Source: Neomicrococcus aestuarii
Lineage (GTDB): Bacteria > Actinomycetota > Actinomycetes > Actinomycetales > Micrococcaceae
Direction of reading: 5' to 3'
Length of the DNA: 64,000 nucleotides
Assembly: GCF_014201135.1 (NCBI RefSeq)
Contig: NZ_JACHDR010000001.1
Location: 1,674,001 to 1,738,000, forward strand
In this document: positions 52,361-61,473 of the stretch, piece after piece
Layout of the letters: each line of letters opens with the position of its first letter
Position numbering within the stretch: the stretch's first letter is position 1
The notes under the pieces: model-generated
Told to the model about the DNA's origin: nothing
The model's database searches: none
What the model saw: the letters and a program-made list of their open reading frames with translations, nothing else
Program-made: the position numbers and the translations under genes

Positions 52361-54309
52361 CCCATGAAGGACACTTGCTTGCGGTCAATTCCGGCGTCCC
52401 GCACCAAGTAACGGCGTAGCTCCTTGATGAGTCCGGCCTCGCCCGCGAGCCACGCGTAGAACGGTTGCGATCCACCCGTGGTGGTCTCCCACAAAATGGT
52501 GGCGTCCACGTCGATGTCCTCAGGTTCCAGCCCGGGGTCTACCGCGCCGGCTCCGGGGACGGCCACCACGGAGCGCACTGCGGCACTCAATAGTTCGCCG
52601 TGCGGGCGCGATCCGCGCGGCAACCACTGCACCGTGACGCCCGAACGCGTGGACGTGCCGTGCATATCCTCGACGGCGGGTACTTCAATGAAGGCGTTGC
52701 CTTGGACGCCCGGCGGCAAGGATTCCAGGATGGAGCAGATGGCGGGAGCTGCGGTTTCGTCGCCTGCTAAGAGGATGCGTTGAGCGGATCCGGGACGGAA
52801 TTCGATGCCGCCGTAGCTCGCATCCGTAAGGTGCCGGTTGGGCCCCATGAGCAGCAGCGAATCGCCCACAGTCGCTTCGGCCGCCCAGACGGATGCAGGC
52901 CCGCCGACCAGTTCGCCGTTTTCGCGGTGAACGTGCAGGACAAAATCGAGGTCCAGTTCGGCGTGCTGCGAGACGTTCTTCGGATGCCCCGCGGGACGCT
53001 GCGCGCGCACCGTGTACGTACGCATGTAGCCGCGCTCTTGCTCCGGCATGGACAGCCACGTTTTGTACCACGTGCTGTTTGCGGAAGCCGTGATGGTTCC
53101 GCCGGGCCGCAGATCCGCGAAGAGCCCTAGCATGTGTTGGTACGTTTCGGCGTCGCGAGCTGCAGGAATCAGCGCCTTGATGCGCAAGTCCAGAGGATCC
53201 GAATTGGTGCCGAAATGCTCCAAGTCATCTCCGGAAACGGTGATGCGCCGGAAGCTTGGCCCCAGATCCTGCACGGCCACCACGTCAAGATCAAACACCA
53301 TGGTGGGTGCGACGTCAAGGGTGGGCTGGCGTGGTTCGGTGTCGGTCTCTGTGAGAGAGGACGACGACGCAGCGTGCGTCCCAGCCTTCACCGCGGCTTC
53401 CGCCGGGGTTGAGGTGGCGGGGGAGACGGCGGCGGACGTGGTTGCGCTTGCGTCGGTGGTTAACTCGGCGGCGCTCGCAGCGACTGGGTTACTCGCAGCG
53501 ACCGAGTTACTCGCAGTACGCAGGATGCGATTGCGGCCGATGGGCAGCACGAGTGGGGTGCCGGCCACGGGATCCGGAATCACGCGAGATGGCAAGCCGA
53601 AAACCTCTTGAACGAGCTCCGAAGTGACGATGTCCGCGGGGCGACCCTGCGCCACGATCTGCCCGTTCTTGAGGGCTACGAGGTGGTCCGCGTAGCGGGC
53701 CGCCAGGTTCAGGTCGTGCAACACAATCGCTACGGTGGTGCCGCGGCGGCGGTTCAAATCTGCCACCACGTCCAGGACCTCAAGCTGGTGCGCAATATCG
53801 AGGAAGGTCGTGGGCTCATCGAGGAGCAAGAGGTCCGTCTCTTGAGCCAGCACCATGGCGATCCACACGCGCTGTCGCTGCCCGCCGGAGAGCTCATCCA
53901 CGGAGCGGTCAGCGAGGTCTTCGCAGTTTGTGACGGCTAGTGCGTGGTTCACGGCGCGGTCATCGTCCGCGGTCCAACGGCGGAACCAGCCCTGGTGCGG
54001 GTAGCGGCCGCGGCCCACGAGCTCGCGAACGGTAATGCCGTCCGGTGCCAGTGGGGATTGTGGCAAGAGGCCCAGCTTCTGGGCGACGTCCTTGGACGAG
54101 AGGCGGTGGATGTCCTCGCCGTCGAGCAGCACGGTGCCCGACTTCGGCGCCAACAATCGGGACAATCCGCGCAAGAGTGTGGACTTTCCGCAGCCGTTGG
54201 CGCCCACAATCATGGTGACTTCGCCCGTGGGAAGCTCGAGGCTGAGGTTGTTGACCACCAAGCGGGAGTCGTAGGACAAGGACAGTTCTTGGGCTGAAAG
54301 TGTGGTCAC
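52330..54309 (-). CDS. Fusion of ferric-siderophore ABC ATPase and siderophore-interacting (reductase) protein
   Basis: A 659-residue protein. Residues 1-265 are a FecE/FepC-type ATPase (Walker A GANGCGKST, signature LSGGQRQRVW, Walker B LLLLDEPT). An Ala/Ser/Thr-rich linker of about 70 residues follows. The C-terminal 320 residues are a siderophore-interacting protein with FAD/NAD(P)H reductase fold (LGPSFRRITVSGDDLEHF, then the C-terminal SFMGYWRRG). The fusion would couple import of a ferric siderophore to its reductive release. It is the last gene of the uptake operon, co-transcribed with both permeases. Confidence 0.93.
   Translation of the reverse strand: MTTLSAQELSLSYDSRLVVNNLSLELPTGEVTMIVGANGCGKSTLLRGLSRLLAPKSGTVLLDGEDIHRLSSKDVAQKLGLLPQSPLAPDGITVRELVGRGRYPHQGWFRRWTADDDRAVNHALAVTNCEDLADRSVDELSGGQRQRVWIAMVLAQETDLLLLDEPTTFLDIAHQLEVLDVVADLNRRRGTTVAIVLHDLNLAARYADHLVALKNGQIVAQGRPADIVTSELVQEVFGLPSRVIPDPVAGTPLVLPIGRNRILRTASNSVAASNPVAASAAELTTDASATTSAAVSPATSTPAEAAVKAGTHAASSSSLTETDTEPRQPTLDVAPTMVFDLDVVAVQDLGPSFRRITVSGDDLEHFGTNSDPLDLRIKALIPAARDAETYQHMLGLFADLRPGGTITASANSTWYKTWLSMPEQERGYMRTYTVRAQRPAGHPKNVSQHAELDLDFVLHVHRENGELVGGPASVWAAEATVGDSLLLMGPNRHLTDASYGGIEFRPGSAQRILLAGDETAAPAICSILESLPPGVQGNAFIEVPAVEDMHGTSTRSGVTVQWLPRGSRPHGELLSAAVRSVVAVPGAGAVDPGLEPEDIDVDATILWETTTGGSQPFYAWLAGEAGLIKELRRYLVRDAGIDRKQVSFMGYWRRGKAEG
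53358..53373 (-). repeat. Dispersed motif copy in the ATPase-reductase linker
   Basis: AGGACGACGACGCAGC, reverse form of GCTGCGTCGTCGTCCT, located in the low-complexity linker between the two fused domains (encodes AASSSS). Confidence 0.5.
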
Positions 54310-54310
54310 G

Positions 54311-55366
54311 TCAGCCTCCTATTCCACGTTGATTGCTGCGTGCCAGCAGCCAGAGCAAGAAGGGTGCGCCGAGGGCGCCGGTCACTACGCCCACGGGAAG
54401 TTGCGTGTCCCCGAAAGCGTTGGAGGCCACGAACTCGGCGAGCAGCACCAAGGCGCCGCCGGTCAGGGCCGAAAGAATCAAACTGGAGGCGCCACGGTTC
54501 ATGAGCCGAGCAAGAGGCCCGGCGAGGAAGGCCACAAACGCGATCGGCCCGGTGATGGCCGTTGCCACCGAGCTGAGGCACACGGCCACCACCACGATGC
54601 CGAGGCGCACCCGCGAAACGTTCACGCCTAGCCCAGCTGCGACGTCGTCCCCTAATTCCAGAATTTTCAGCTTCCCCGCAGCCAGTGCCGCTAGCGGAAC
54701 CAGCACCACGAGTGCCACCAGGAGCAAGAGCGCGCGGTCCCACGTGCTGGAGTTGAGGGAGCCGATCATCCAGCGCAGCGCGTCGTCGACCGTGCGGACG
54801 TCCGCACGCGTGAGCAGGTAGCTAATGATGGCTTGCAGCATGGCCGCGAAGGCGATGCCCATGAGGATGAGTCGGCTGCCGGTTTGGTGGCCGGAATTTG
54901 CCATGAAGTAGATGAGCAAGGCAATCGCGAGGCCGCCCGCCAGCGCCGCGCCTGCGAGGGCCCACCCCTGCAGACCGAACCACAGCATGCCCGCGACCGC
55001 CGCAGCGCTCGCGCCGTAACCGATGCCGATCACGTCCGGGCTGGCCAGCGGATTGCGCAGCAGATTCTGGAACATGGTGCCGGACATGCCGAACGCGGCG
55101 CCCGCAAGGATCGCGATGATCGCGGCCGGGAGCCGGTCCTCCATGACAATGAACGTGGCGCCGGGGATGGTTTCGCCGCCCAGAATCCGCCAAAAGTCCA
55201 CGAAGGATACTTGGAAGCTGCCCAGGAGCACCTTGGCAAAAAATAGCAGTACGACGACGCCGCTCAGCACCGCGGCTACCCTTGCGGTGCGCGGGCCACG
55301 GGTTTTTGATACACCGGTTTTTGATCCACTGGTGCTGACTTTTGCGGGAACCTTGGTGGTGATCAC
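54311..55366 (-). CDS. Ferric-siderophore ABC transporter permease (FecCD family)
   Basis: A 351-residue membrane protein with about nine or ten hydrophobic segments. GSLNSSTWDRALLLLVALVV and LELGDDVAAGLGVNVSRVRL are typical FecCD stretches, the second contacting the ATPase. The first 30 residues form a Lys/Ser-rich tail. It starts 4 bp inside the preceding permease gene. Confidence 0.92.
   Translation of the reverse strand: MITTKVPAKVSTSGSKTGVSKTRGPRTARVAAVLSGVVVLLFFAKVLLGSFQVSFVDFWRILGGETIPGATFIVMEDRLPAAIIAILAGAAFGMSGTMFQNLLRNPLASPDVIGIGYGASAAAVAGMLWFGLQGWALAGAALAGGLAIALLIYFMANSGHQTGSRLILMGIAFAAMLQAIISYLLTRADVRTVDDALRWMIGSLNSSTWDRALLLLVALVVLVPLAALAAGKLKILELGDDVAAGLGVNVSRVRLGIVVVAVCLSSVATAITGPIAFVAFLAGPLARLMNRGASSLILSALTGGALVLLAEFVASNAFGDTQLPVGVVTGALGAPFLLWLLARSNQRGIGG
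55248..55264 (-). repeat. Dispersed motif copy near the start of the permease gene
   Basis: AGTACGACGACGCCGCT, reverse form of AGCGGCGTCGTCGTACT, encoding part of the first membrane segment (SGVVVLL). Confidence 0.45.
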
Positions 55367-56412
55367 AGCCCCACCTTCTTGCGGGAGCGAATCAGCCAGA
55401 TAAAGACCGGCGCGCCAATCAGGGCAGTCATGACGCCCACTTGGACCTCGGACGGCGGAAGAATCACGCGGCCCACCACGTCAGCGCCCAGCAGCAGAAC
55501 CGGTCCGGCGAGCATGCTGAGCGGGAGGATGCGGTGGTAGCTGGAGCCCACGAGGAGCCGGATGGCGTGCGGAATGACCAGGCCAACGAAGGCGATCGGT
55601 CCGGCGAGGGCTACCGCTGCGCCGCACAACAACACCACGCCTACCCCTGCGATGATGCGGGCACGGTTCACGTTGATGCCGAGTCCGCGGGCTGCGTCGT
55701 CGCCGAGGGAGAGTGCGTTGAGGCTGCGGCCGGAGAACAACACGATCACCGCGCCGAGCGCTAAGTAGGGTGCCACTTGGGCGATCTCGTCCAGCGTGCG
55801 AGCGCCTAGGGTGCCCACGTGCCAGAAACGGAAGTTATCCAGCGCTTCCTGGCTGAGCATGAGTACGGCGTTCATGATGCTGGAGAATCCCGCTGCGAAG
55901 GCCGCGCCCGCTAGCGCGAGCTTGATGGGAGTGGCTCCTTCGCGGCCAATACTTGCCACCGCGTACACCAAGAACGCGGCGATCGCGGCGCCGGCGAAAG
56001 CGAACCACATGAACACATTGATGGTGGCTGCGCCGAAAACATAAATACCCGCCACCACGGCCAACGCCGCTCCCGCGTTCACGCCCAACACCCCCGGGTC
56101 AGCGAGTGGGTTTCGTGCGATGCCCTGCATTCCGGCGCCGGCCATACCCAACGCGGCACCCACCAATAATCCTGTAATGGTGCGAGGAATGCGCGCCAGA
56201 ACCACCGCATGATCACCATTGCCGGGATCCGCGGAGGTGAGGGCCTCGAGGACGGTAGGCAGCGTCGTCGTACGCGCCCCTACAGTGAGCGATAACGCGA
56301 GGGCGGCAACCAACGCGAGAAGCAACGCGACTCCGATCAGACCGGAGCGCGCTGCTTTTCGAGTGGCCGCTGAACCGCCCGCAGGCGGGGTGGCGGTGAG
56401 GGTGGAAGGCAA
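55363..56412 (-). CDS. Ferric-siderophore ABC transporter permease (FecCD family)
   Basis: A 349-residue permease with about nine hydrophobic segments, including the family signature RIPRTITGLLVGAALGMAGA and GIARNPLADPGVLGVNAGAA. It forms the membrane channel with the second permease, with which it overlaps by 4 bp. Confidence 0.93.
   Translation of the reverse strand: MPSTLTATPPAGGSAATRKAARSGLIGVALLLALVAALALSLTVGARTTTLPTVLEALTSADPGNGDHAVVLARIPRTITGLLVGAALGMAGAGMQGIARNPLADPGVLGVNAGAALAVVAGIYVFGAATINVFMWFAFAGAAIAAFLVYAVASIGREGATPIKLALAGAAFAAGFSSIMNAVLMLSQEALDNFRFWHVGTLGARTLDEIAQVAPYLALGAVIVLFSGRSLNALSLGDDAARGLGINVNRARIIAGVGVVLLCGAAVALAGPIAFVGLVIPHAIRLLVGSSYHRILPLSMLAGPVLLLGADVVGRVILPPSEVQVGVMTALIGAPVFIWLIRSRKKVGL
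56261..56274 (+). repeat. Dispersed motif core in the permease gene
   Basis: AGCGTCGTCGTACG in the region encoding the first periplasmic loop of the permease (GARTTTLPT on the minus strand). Confidence 0.4.
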
Positions 56413-56416
56413 GGGA

Positions 56417-57469
56417 CTACTTTGCAGCCTTTGCGGCTTCAGCGCCCTTGACGATGTTTGGAACCACCTGATCCAGTGCCCACGGCAAGCTCAGCGGGCT
56501 CGAAGCGGACACCGCGAGGGTGAGCGCCTGGCTGCTCTCGGCAACAAGGCCGCCGGTCTTCGCGGCAGGGATCTGGCCCAGCAGGGAGTCGTTCTTAACG
56601 TCATCTACCGTGGTGCCCTCTGGAAGCCACGTGAAGAACACGTCTGCGGCCAGCTCATCCGCGCGCTCTGCAGACCAGTTGAAGTAGAAGGCGTCAGCCT
56701 CCTTGTTAGCTTCGACGATCGGCGATTCCGTCATGCCCAACGACGACAGGAAACGGGAGCGGTTATCGCCAGACGTGTAGATGTTGATGCCGCCGGTAGC
56801 TGGCTCCAAGTTGCCCGCGATGTACGTGGATTCCTTCAGGACCGGGTTGGCTTCGCCGGCGTCCGTCAGCTGCTTTTCAACCGTCTCGATGAGGGCCTTG
56901 GCTTCGCTTTCCTTGCCAAGGGCCTGACCGATTGCGAGCGTGGAATCCTGCCATGGAGCGGTGTAGGCCGCGGCAACCGGGCCAATAACCTTCGCGATCC
57001 TAGAGAGCTTGGTGTATTCCTCTTGGGTCAGTCCGGAGTAGGCGGCCACAATGAGGTCCGGCTGGAGCTTCGCGATTTCGTCGAAGTTGATGCCGTCTGC
57101 CTCGTCATACTGAACGGGCGCATTGTCAGAGCCGATCTCGGCGCCCAGCTCCTTGAGCTTGGCGTCCTTCCAATCCGTGGAGTTGTTGGCGTTCTGGCCC
57201 CAGGCGTCCTTGGCCATGCCCGCAGGGACAACGCCCAGCGCCAGCACAACATCGGCGTTGACCCAGGAGACGGTGGCGATCTTGGCGGGCGCTGCGTCAA
57301 TGACGGTTTCGCCATAGATGTGCTTGACAGTGACCGGGAAGGCGGCCGTGGTGGAGCTTCCGCTGGCGGAGCTCGAAGAAGTGCCGGTGGTGCTCGTGGC
57401 GCAGGCCGAGAGTCCGAGGGCGGCAGTAGTTGCAAAGGCCAGCAGCGCTGAGCGGCGGGTCAGTTCCAT
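56417..57469 (-). CDS. Ferric-siderophore-binding lipoprotein
   Basis: A 350-residue substrate-binding protein of the FecB/FhuD type with a lipoprotein signal peptide (lipobox LSAC, Cys 23) and a Ser/Thr stalk. VSWVNADVVLALGVVPAGMA, IAKLQPDLIVAAYSGLTQEE and VFFTWLPEGTTVDDVKNDSL match the family. It captures the siderophore outside the membrane and hands it to the permeases encoded just downstream. It is the first gene of the operon behind the iron box. Confidence 0.93.
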   Translation of the reverse strand: MELTRRSALLAFATTAALGLSACATSTTGTSSSSASGSSTTAAFPVTVKHIYGETVIDAAPAKIATVSWVNADVVLALGVVPAGMAKDAWGQNANNSTDWKDAKLKELGAEIGSDNAPVQYDEADGINFDEIAKLQPDLIVAAYSGLTQEEYTKLSRIAKVIGPVAAAYTAPWQDSTLAIGQALGKESEAKALIETVEKQLTDAGEANPVLKESTYIAGNLEPATGGINIYTSGDNRSRFLSSLGMTESPIVEANKEADAFYFNWSAERADELAADVFFTWLPEGTTVDDVKNDSLLGQIPAAKTGGLVAESSQALTLAVSASSPLSLPWALDQVVPNIVKGAEAAKAAK

Positions 57470-57522
57470 GAGGAGTCCTTGGTGACGAAGGGTCGAGGGG
57501 GATACACCGGAGTATTCGTCAG

Positions 57523-57541
57523 TTAGGTTAGCCTTAGTAAC
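57523..57541 (-). promoter_or_regulatory. IdeR/DmdR-type iron box
   Basis: TTAGGTTAGCCTTAGTAAC matches the left half of the actinobacterial iron box TTAGGTTAGCCTAACCTAA perfectly and the right half partly. It lies 54 bp before the siderophore-binding protein start, so iron repression of the operon is expected. Confidence 0.8.
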
Positions 57542-57588
57542 TGTGATTACGCAAAATTAAGCTTTCGTAATCTGTATTTATGATGTGA

Positions 57589-57637
57589 AAGGGCTGTGTT
57601 GAGAGGTCCACGAGGGTTTCTCAACACAGCCCTTTTC
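57589..57637. terminator. Terminator hairpin between the siderophore operon promoter and rhodanese gene
   Basis: GGGCTGTGTTGAGA pairs with TCTCAACACAGCCC, flanked by AAA before and TTTTC after. It lies 21 bp beyond the rhodanese stop on the minus strand and can stop that transcript before the iron-regulated promoter. Confidence 0.8.
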
Positions 57638-57657
57638 TACTCTTTGTCGTTGGATTC

Positions 57658-58263
57658 TTAGTTAGACGACGCCTTGTTGGGGAGCGAAAGAATCGCGCTT
57701 TCGCGCGTGGGCTCAGTCGTTGCCTTGTTCCATGGCATTGCCGAGAGCGCGCGACCCATGGCGCACGTGTTGGTAGCTGCGGAGAATGTCAATCCTGCGC
57801 CGATTGCACCAGCAACCATGCGAACCTTCGGGGAAACAAGTTTTCCACCCACCAGGCCGGCGACTACGAGGGAGCCTGCGGCCATGCGAACCTGGCGCTC
57901 GAGATCCCAGCGATCCTTGCCGCGAACAACGTCGCCGCCGCTCTTTTCGAACGCTGGTGCGCCGCCGGTCAGGACATAGGCGCCGTCGATTCCCACCTTT
58001 GCAAGGCGCTGGCGTGCCTGCTCGGCGCGAGTGCCGGACTGGCAGACCAGAACTACGCGAGAGCCCAAGCGATCAGCTAGCTCCTCCGTGTGCTCAGACA
58101 GCAGTGGAAGTGGAACGTTGTAGGAACCACGGATGTGGAGCGATTCAAATTCTGCGGCGGAGCGGACGTCAATGATGACGAGGTCTTCGTGCTGAGTGAT
58201 CCACTCGCGCAACGTCTCAGGGGATAGTGCTGTAATGCCGCCGCTGGCAGTTGAAGTAGTCAC
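57658..58263 (-). CDS. Rhodanese-like sulfurtransferase with DUF2892 membrane domain
   Basis: A 201-residue protein. Residues 10-105 are a rhodanese domain with the active-site loop CQSGTRAEQAR. Residues 120-175 are a DUF2892-type region with two hydrophobic helices (RQVRMAAGSLVVAGLVGGKL). It handles sulfane sulfur at the membrane. The CstR/CsoR-like operator upstream supports control by persulfide stress. Confidence 0.9.
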   Translation of the reverse strand: MTTSTASGGITALSPETLREWITQHEDLVIIDVRSAAEFESLHIRGSYNVPLPLLSEHTEELADRLGSRVVLVCQSGTRAEQARQRLAKVGIDGAYVLTGGAPAFEKSGGDVVRGKDRWDLERQVRMAAGSLVVAGLVGGKLVSPKVRMVAGAIGAGLTFSAATNTCAMGRALSAMPWNKATTEPTRESAILSLPNKASSN

Positions 58264-58328
58264 GAAATGCCTCTCGAGGGGGATTGAGTACCCGCAGAGT
58301 ATTGCAGTTGCCTCTCCGTCTGGTCAAA

Positions 58329-58344
58329 ATACCCAAGGGGGTAT
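58329..58344. promoter_or_regulatory. CstR/CsoR-like operator upstream of the rhodanese gene
   Basis: ATACCCAAGGGGGTAT is an inverted repeat (ATACCC, AAGG, GGGTAT) resembling operators of the CsoR/CstR family. It lies 66 bp upstream of the rhodanese start. The repressor gene itself is not in this window. Confidence 0.65.
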
Positions 58345-58435
58345 ATTTCCTCGGATGACTATTATGGAATGGCCGGAGAAGGTTGAAAGACCGTTCAATG
58401 GGCGGATTCCCGCTTGTAGTAGACGCATTACGAAT

Positions 58436-58470
58436 TTGTTGAACAATTTTCTCGACAGATTGTTGAACAA
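58436..58470. promoter_or_regulatory. Twin TTGTTGAACAA palindromes upstream of the YcsG-like transporter gene
   Basis: TTGTTGAACAA occurs at 58436-58446 and again at 58460-58470, 24 bp apart centre to centre. Each is a palindrome around a central G. The form fits operators of FCD-type GntR regulators such as the one encoded at 62602-63282, which may control the transporter and DUF1445 genes. Region 58345-58435 shows nothing else. Confidence 0.6.
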
Positions 58471-58532
58471 CATGTACCGTTTCTTTCATTACTTCTTGTG
58501 ACACCAGTCACCCGCACCCCTTGGATGGAAAA

Positions 58533-59750
58533 ATGGCTGATGCAGTAAAGGTCTCGAATTCGAGTACCGGCTCTCACCGCACAGCGCTTCTAGGCGCTAT
58601 GTTCCTGATGGCAACCAGTGCCATCGGACCGGGATTCATTACGCAAACCACCGTTTTCACGGTGCAGCTCGGCGCAGCCTTCGCTTTCGCGATTCTTGCC
58701 TCGATTCTCGTTGACATCGCAGTTCAGCTCAACGTCTGGCGCGTCATCGGCATTACCGGCCTTCGCGCTCAGGAAATCGGCAACAAGGTTCTTCCGGGAA
58801 TCGGCTGGGTCCTCGCGGCTCTCGTGTTCATCGGCGGCTTGGTCTTCAACATCGGCAACATCGCCGGAACCGGTCTTGGCCTCAACGCCATGATGGGTCT
58901 GGAGCCGAAGATCGGTGGCGCAATCTCAGCAGTTATCGCCATCTTGATCTTCTTGTCCAAGCGCGCAGGCATGGCGCTGGACCGAATTGTGGTGCTCTTG
59001 GGCGCCATCATGATTCTTCTGATGTTGTACGTGGCGATCGTTGCTGCACCTCCTGTGGGCGAAGCGCTCAAGAACATGATCTTCCCTGAGGAAGTGAACT
59101 TCTTGGTGATCACCACCTTGATCGGCGGCACCGTGGGGGGCTACATCACCTACGCTGGCGCTCACCGCATGATCGATTCCGGAGTGAAGGGTGAAGCGGC
59201 CGTCAAGGACATCACCAACACCTCGATCCTCAGCATCCTCATCACGGGCCTCATGCGCGTGCTCTTGTTCCTTGCGATCTTCGGTGTGGTTGCCGGCGGC
59301 GTTACGCTGACCTCCAACAACATGGCTGCTGAAGCCTTCGGTCAGGCGGCCGGTGAAATCGGAACGCGCATGTTCGGTGTGGTCTTGTGGGCAGCCGCTT
59401 TGACCTCGGTCATTGGTGCCGCGTACACGTCCATCTCCTTCGTGACGAGCCACAACACCTCGGAGCGTAAGCGCAACCTGCTCACGGTCATCTTCATCGC
59501 CTTCTGTGCCGTTGTGTACTTGTTCTTGGGTCAGGCTCCGCAGGTTCTGCTGATCTTCGCAGGTGCCTTCAACGGTTTGATCCTGCCCGTAGGCTTCGGC
59601 GTCTTGCTCTACGCGGCCTGGCGTCGTCGTGATCTTCTCAACGGCTACAAGTACCCCGCATGGCTTCTGATCATCGGTGTACTGGCCTGGTTGCTCACGG
59701 TGTTCCTTGCATGGAACTCCCTCGCGGGCATCGGCGCACTCTTCAAGTGA
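58533..59750 (+). CDS. ycsG: NRAMP-related transporter of the YcsG type
   Basis: A 405-residue membrane protein with about eleven hydrophobic segments, starting at ATG 58533 behind GGATGG. It is related to NRAMP metal transporters but lacks the DPGN metal-binding motif in helix 1 (here [20 protein letters not shown]) and the MPH motif in helix 6 ([12 protein letters not shown]). This is the pattern of YcsG-like proteins linked to 5-oxoprolinase genes, so the substrate is probably not a metal. The next gene is YcsI/DUF1445, as in Bacillus. Confidence 0.87.
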   Translation: MADAVKVSNSSTGSHRTALLGAMFLMATSAIGPGFITQTTVFTVQLGAAFAFAILASILVDIAVQLNVWRVIGITGLRAQEIGNKVLPGIGWVLAALVFIGGLVFNIGNIAGTGLGLNAMMGLEPKIGGAISAVIAILIFLSKRAGMALDRIVVLLGAIMILLMLYVAIVAAPPVGEALKNMIFPEEVNFLVITTLIGGTVGGYITYAGAHRMIDSGVKGEAAVKDITNTSILSILITGLMRVLLFLAIFGVVAGGVTLTSNNMAAEAFGQAAGEIGTRMFGVVLWAAALTSVIGAAYTSISFVTSHNTSERKRNLLTVIFIAFCAVVYLFLGQAPQVLLIFAGAFNGLILPVGFGVLLYAAWRRRDLLNGYKYPAWLLIIGVLAWLLTVFLAWNSLAGIGALFK

Positions 59751-59761
59751 GCCTCAGCAAC

Positions 59762-60550
59762 ATGACGGAGGACCTCTCGGGCATCTCCCCGCAACGCGCG
59801 CGGGAGTTGTTCCGGGAGGGCCTCGTCCGTCCTACTGCCGGAATTTCGCGAGGTTTTGCGCAAGCTAACCTCATGATCGTTCCCAAGGAACTGGCCTTTG
59901 ACGTGCTGCTCTTCGCGCAGCGCAACCCTAAGCCGTGCCCCATTCTGGGCGTTTTGGACGCGGGCGAAACTTCTGGCCCGCTACTCGCGGGAGGGGACAT
60001 CCGCACGGATGTCCCGCAATATGTGGTCTATGAAAACGGGGTTCCCGTCGCTCGGCCCACGGACATCACCGAGTACTGGCGAGATGATCTGGTCACCTTC
60101 ATCATTGGATGTTCGTTCACTTTTGAGAACGCACTCCTTGAAGCGGACCTCCCCGTGGCGCACATCAGCCAAGGCGTGAACGTGCCCATGTACCAAACCA
60201 ACGTGCGCTGCGATCCCGCCGGGAAAATCAGCGGACCCCTGGTGGTCTCAATGCGTCCCATGCCCGCGAACCAGGTGGCGGACGCCGTTCGGATCACCTC
60301 CCGCTACCCGGCCGTCCATGGTGCACCCGTGCACATCGGCAACCCGGAAGAGCTGGGAATCAAGGACATCAACCGCCCAGACTTCGGCGACGCCGTAGAG
60401 ATTCCTGACGGCCACCTTCCAGTGTTTTGGGCCTGCGGAGTCACTCCTCAAGCGGCCATCATGGAGTCCAAGCCTGCGCTGGCGATCGGCCATGCGCCCG
60501 GTCACATGCTCATCACGGATGCCAAGGATTCGCAATACCTGGTGCCGTAA
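59762..60550 (+). CDS. ycsI: DUF1445 protein (YcsI/D-glutamate cyclase-like)
   Basis: A 262-residue protein from ATG 59762; GTG 59747, overlapping the transporter stop, is also in frame. [39 protein letters not shown] and [18 protein letters not shown] are typical of DUF1445. The mammalian homologue domain (DGLUCY) converts D-glutamate to 5-oxoproline, and bacterial genes cluster with 5-oxoprolinase, consistent with the neighbouring transporter. Confidence 0.88.
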   Translation: MTEDLSGISPQRARELFREGLVRPTAGISRGFAQANLMIVPKELAFDVLLFAQRNPKPCPILGVLDAGETSGPLLAGGDIRTDVPQYVVYENGVPVARPTDITEYWRDDLVTFIIGCSFTFENALLEADLPVAHISQGVNVPMYQTNVRCDPAGKISGPLVVSMRPMPANQVADAVRITSRYPAVHGAPVHIGNPEELGIKDINRPDFGDAVEIPDGHLPVFWACGVTPQAAIMESKPALAIGHAPGHMLITDAKDSQYLVP

Positions 60551-60722
60551 CCGGTAATCCTTATCGGCGATTGGCGATAAATCAGTGCTGGCTGAAACTT
60601 CGTTGACTTAGCTCGGAGGAACACCAGTTACGCAAGATGAACGTTGCAAAGTTCTATTCGTCATCTTGGAAAGCTAGCCTTGGCGTTGAAAGTGATGGCA
60701 CCCGAGAGCTGGGAGATGACCG

Positions 60723-61421
60723 ATGCCCCGAGTGAGAACAACGCCAGAAGATCTCGCGGAGCGCATTGCTCGAGAGAGTGAGTTTCCGACTCTCGAGCAA
60801 GTCAACTCCCATGGGTTCAATTTCTACCCAGGACACTGGCTGAGCAAGTGGGACGACACACAAATGCCCGCTGTCCCATCCATCCTCAGTGAGGAGGGCA
60901 GGGACGATCGAGGCCGAAAGCACCTTACGCGCCACGACCTCTTCCAATTGGGCACCGCAGTAAAGACAGAAGAAGACGCTGTTAACTTTTACGTAGCAGT
61001 CTGCTCGTGGGGATGCGGCACCAAAGCGAGGGATATCTACCGCCGTGTTCGAACGCTTCCGGAACCAGAATTTGGAAGAAAACTGCTGGCCGGCATCCTC
61101 TTAGCAGGGGACCCGAGTGTTTCATCAGCGGTCGCATACGAAAGTTTCTACTCGAATGCGAAGAACCGGATCTTAGGACTAGGTCCGGCTTTCTTCACCA
61201 AGGTGCTGTATTTTGCCAGTAATCCGGGTAACGATCGCCAGCTCCGTCACCTTATTTTGGACCGGAAAGTAGCTGCAACCACTAACTGGCCCCCGAGATC
61301 CCGGTGGACTCCGGCGGAATACAGTGACTACATCACGCTGGTCAACGAGACCGTTGAAAAGGTTCCTAACATTGAACGTGCTGACTGCGTCGAGAAGTAT
61401 CTCTTTTCCCCGAAACCGTAG
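60723..61421 (+). CDS. 8-oxoguanine DNA glycosylase-like (OGG-fold) protein
   Basis: A 232-residue protein. The stretch RILGLGPAFFTKVLYFAS (residues 149-166) resembles the helix-hairpin-helix of HhH-GPD DNA glycosylases, and LILDRKVA carries an aspartate (residue 180) at the position of the catalytic Asp. TKARDIYRRVRTLPEPEFG fits the helical domain of OGG-like proteins found near restriction systems. The catalytic lysine expected before the Asp is not obvious. It is convergent with the Mrr-like gene 52 bp away. Composition looks less G+C-rich than the surroundings. Family assignment is moderately sure; the function is inferred. Confidence 0.65.
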   Translation: MPRVRTTPEDLAERIARESEFPTLEQVNSHGFNFYPGHWLSKWDDTQMPAVPSILSEEGRDDRGRKHLTRHDLFQLGTAVKTEEDAVNFYVAVCSWGCGTKARDIYRRVRTLPEPEFGRKLLAGILLAGDPSVSSAVAYESFYSNAKNRILGLGPAFFTKVLYFASNPGNDRQLRHLILDRKVAATTNWPPRSRWTPAEYSDYITLVNETVEKVPNIERADCVEKYLFSPKP

Positions 61422-61473
61422 GCACTCGTAGGACGCCCAGAAGTGAGAGGCCCTCGCGCGTAGGCCGTCTTAT

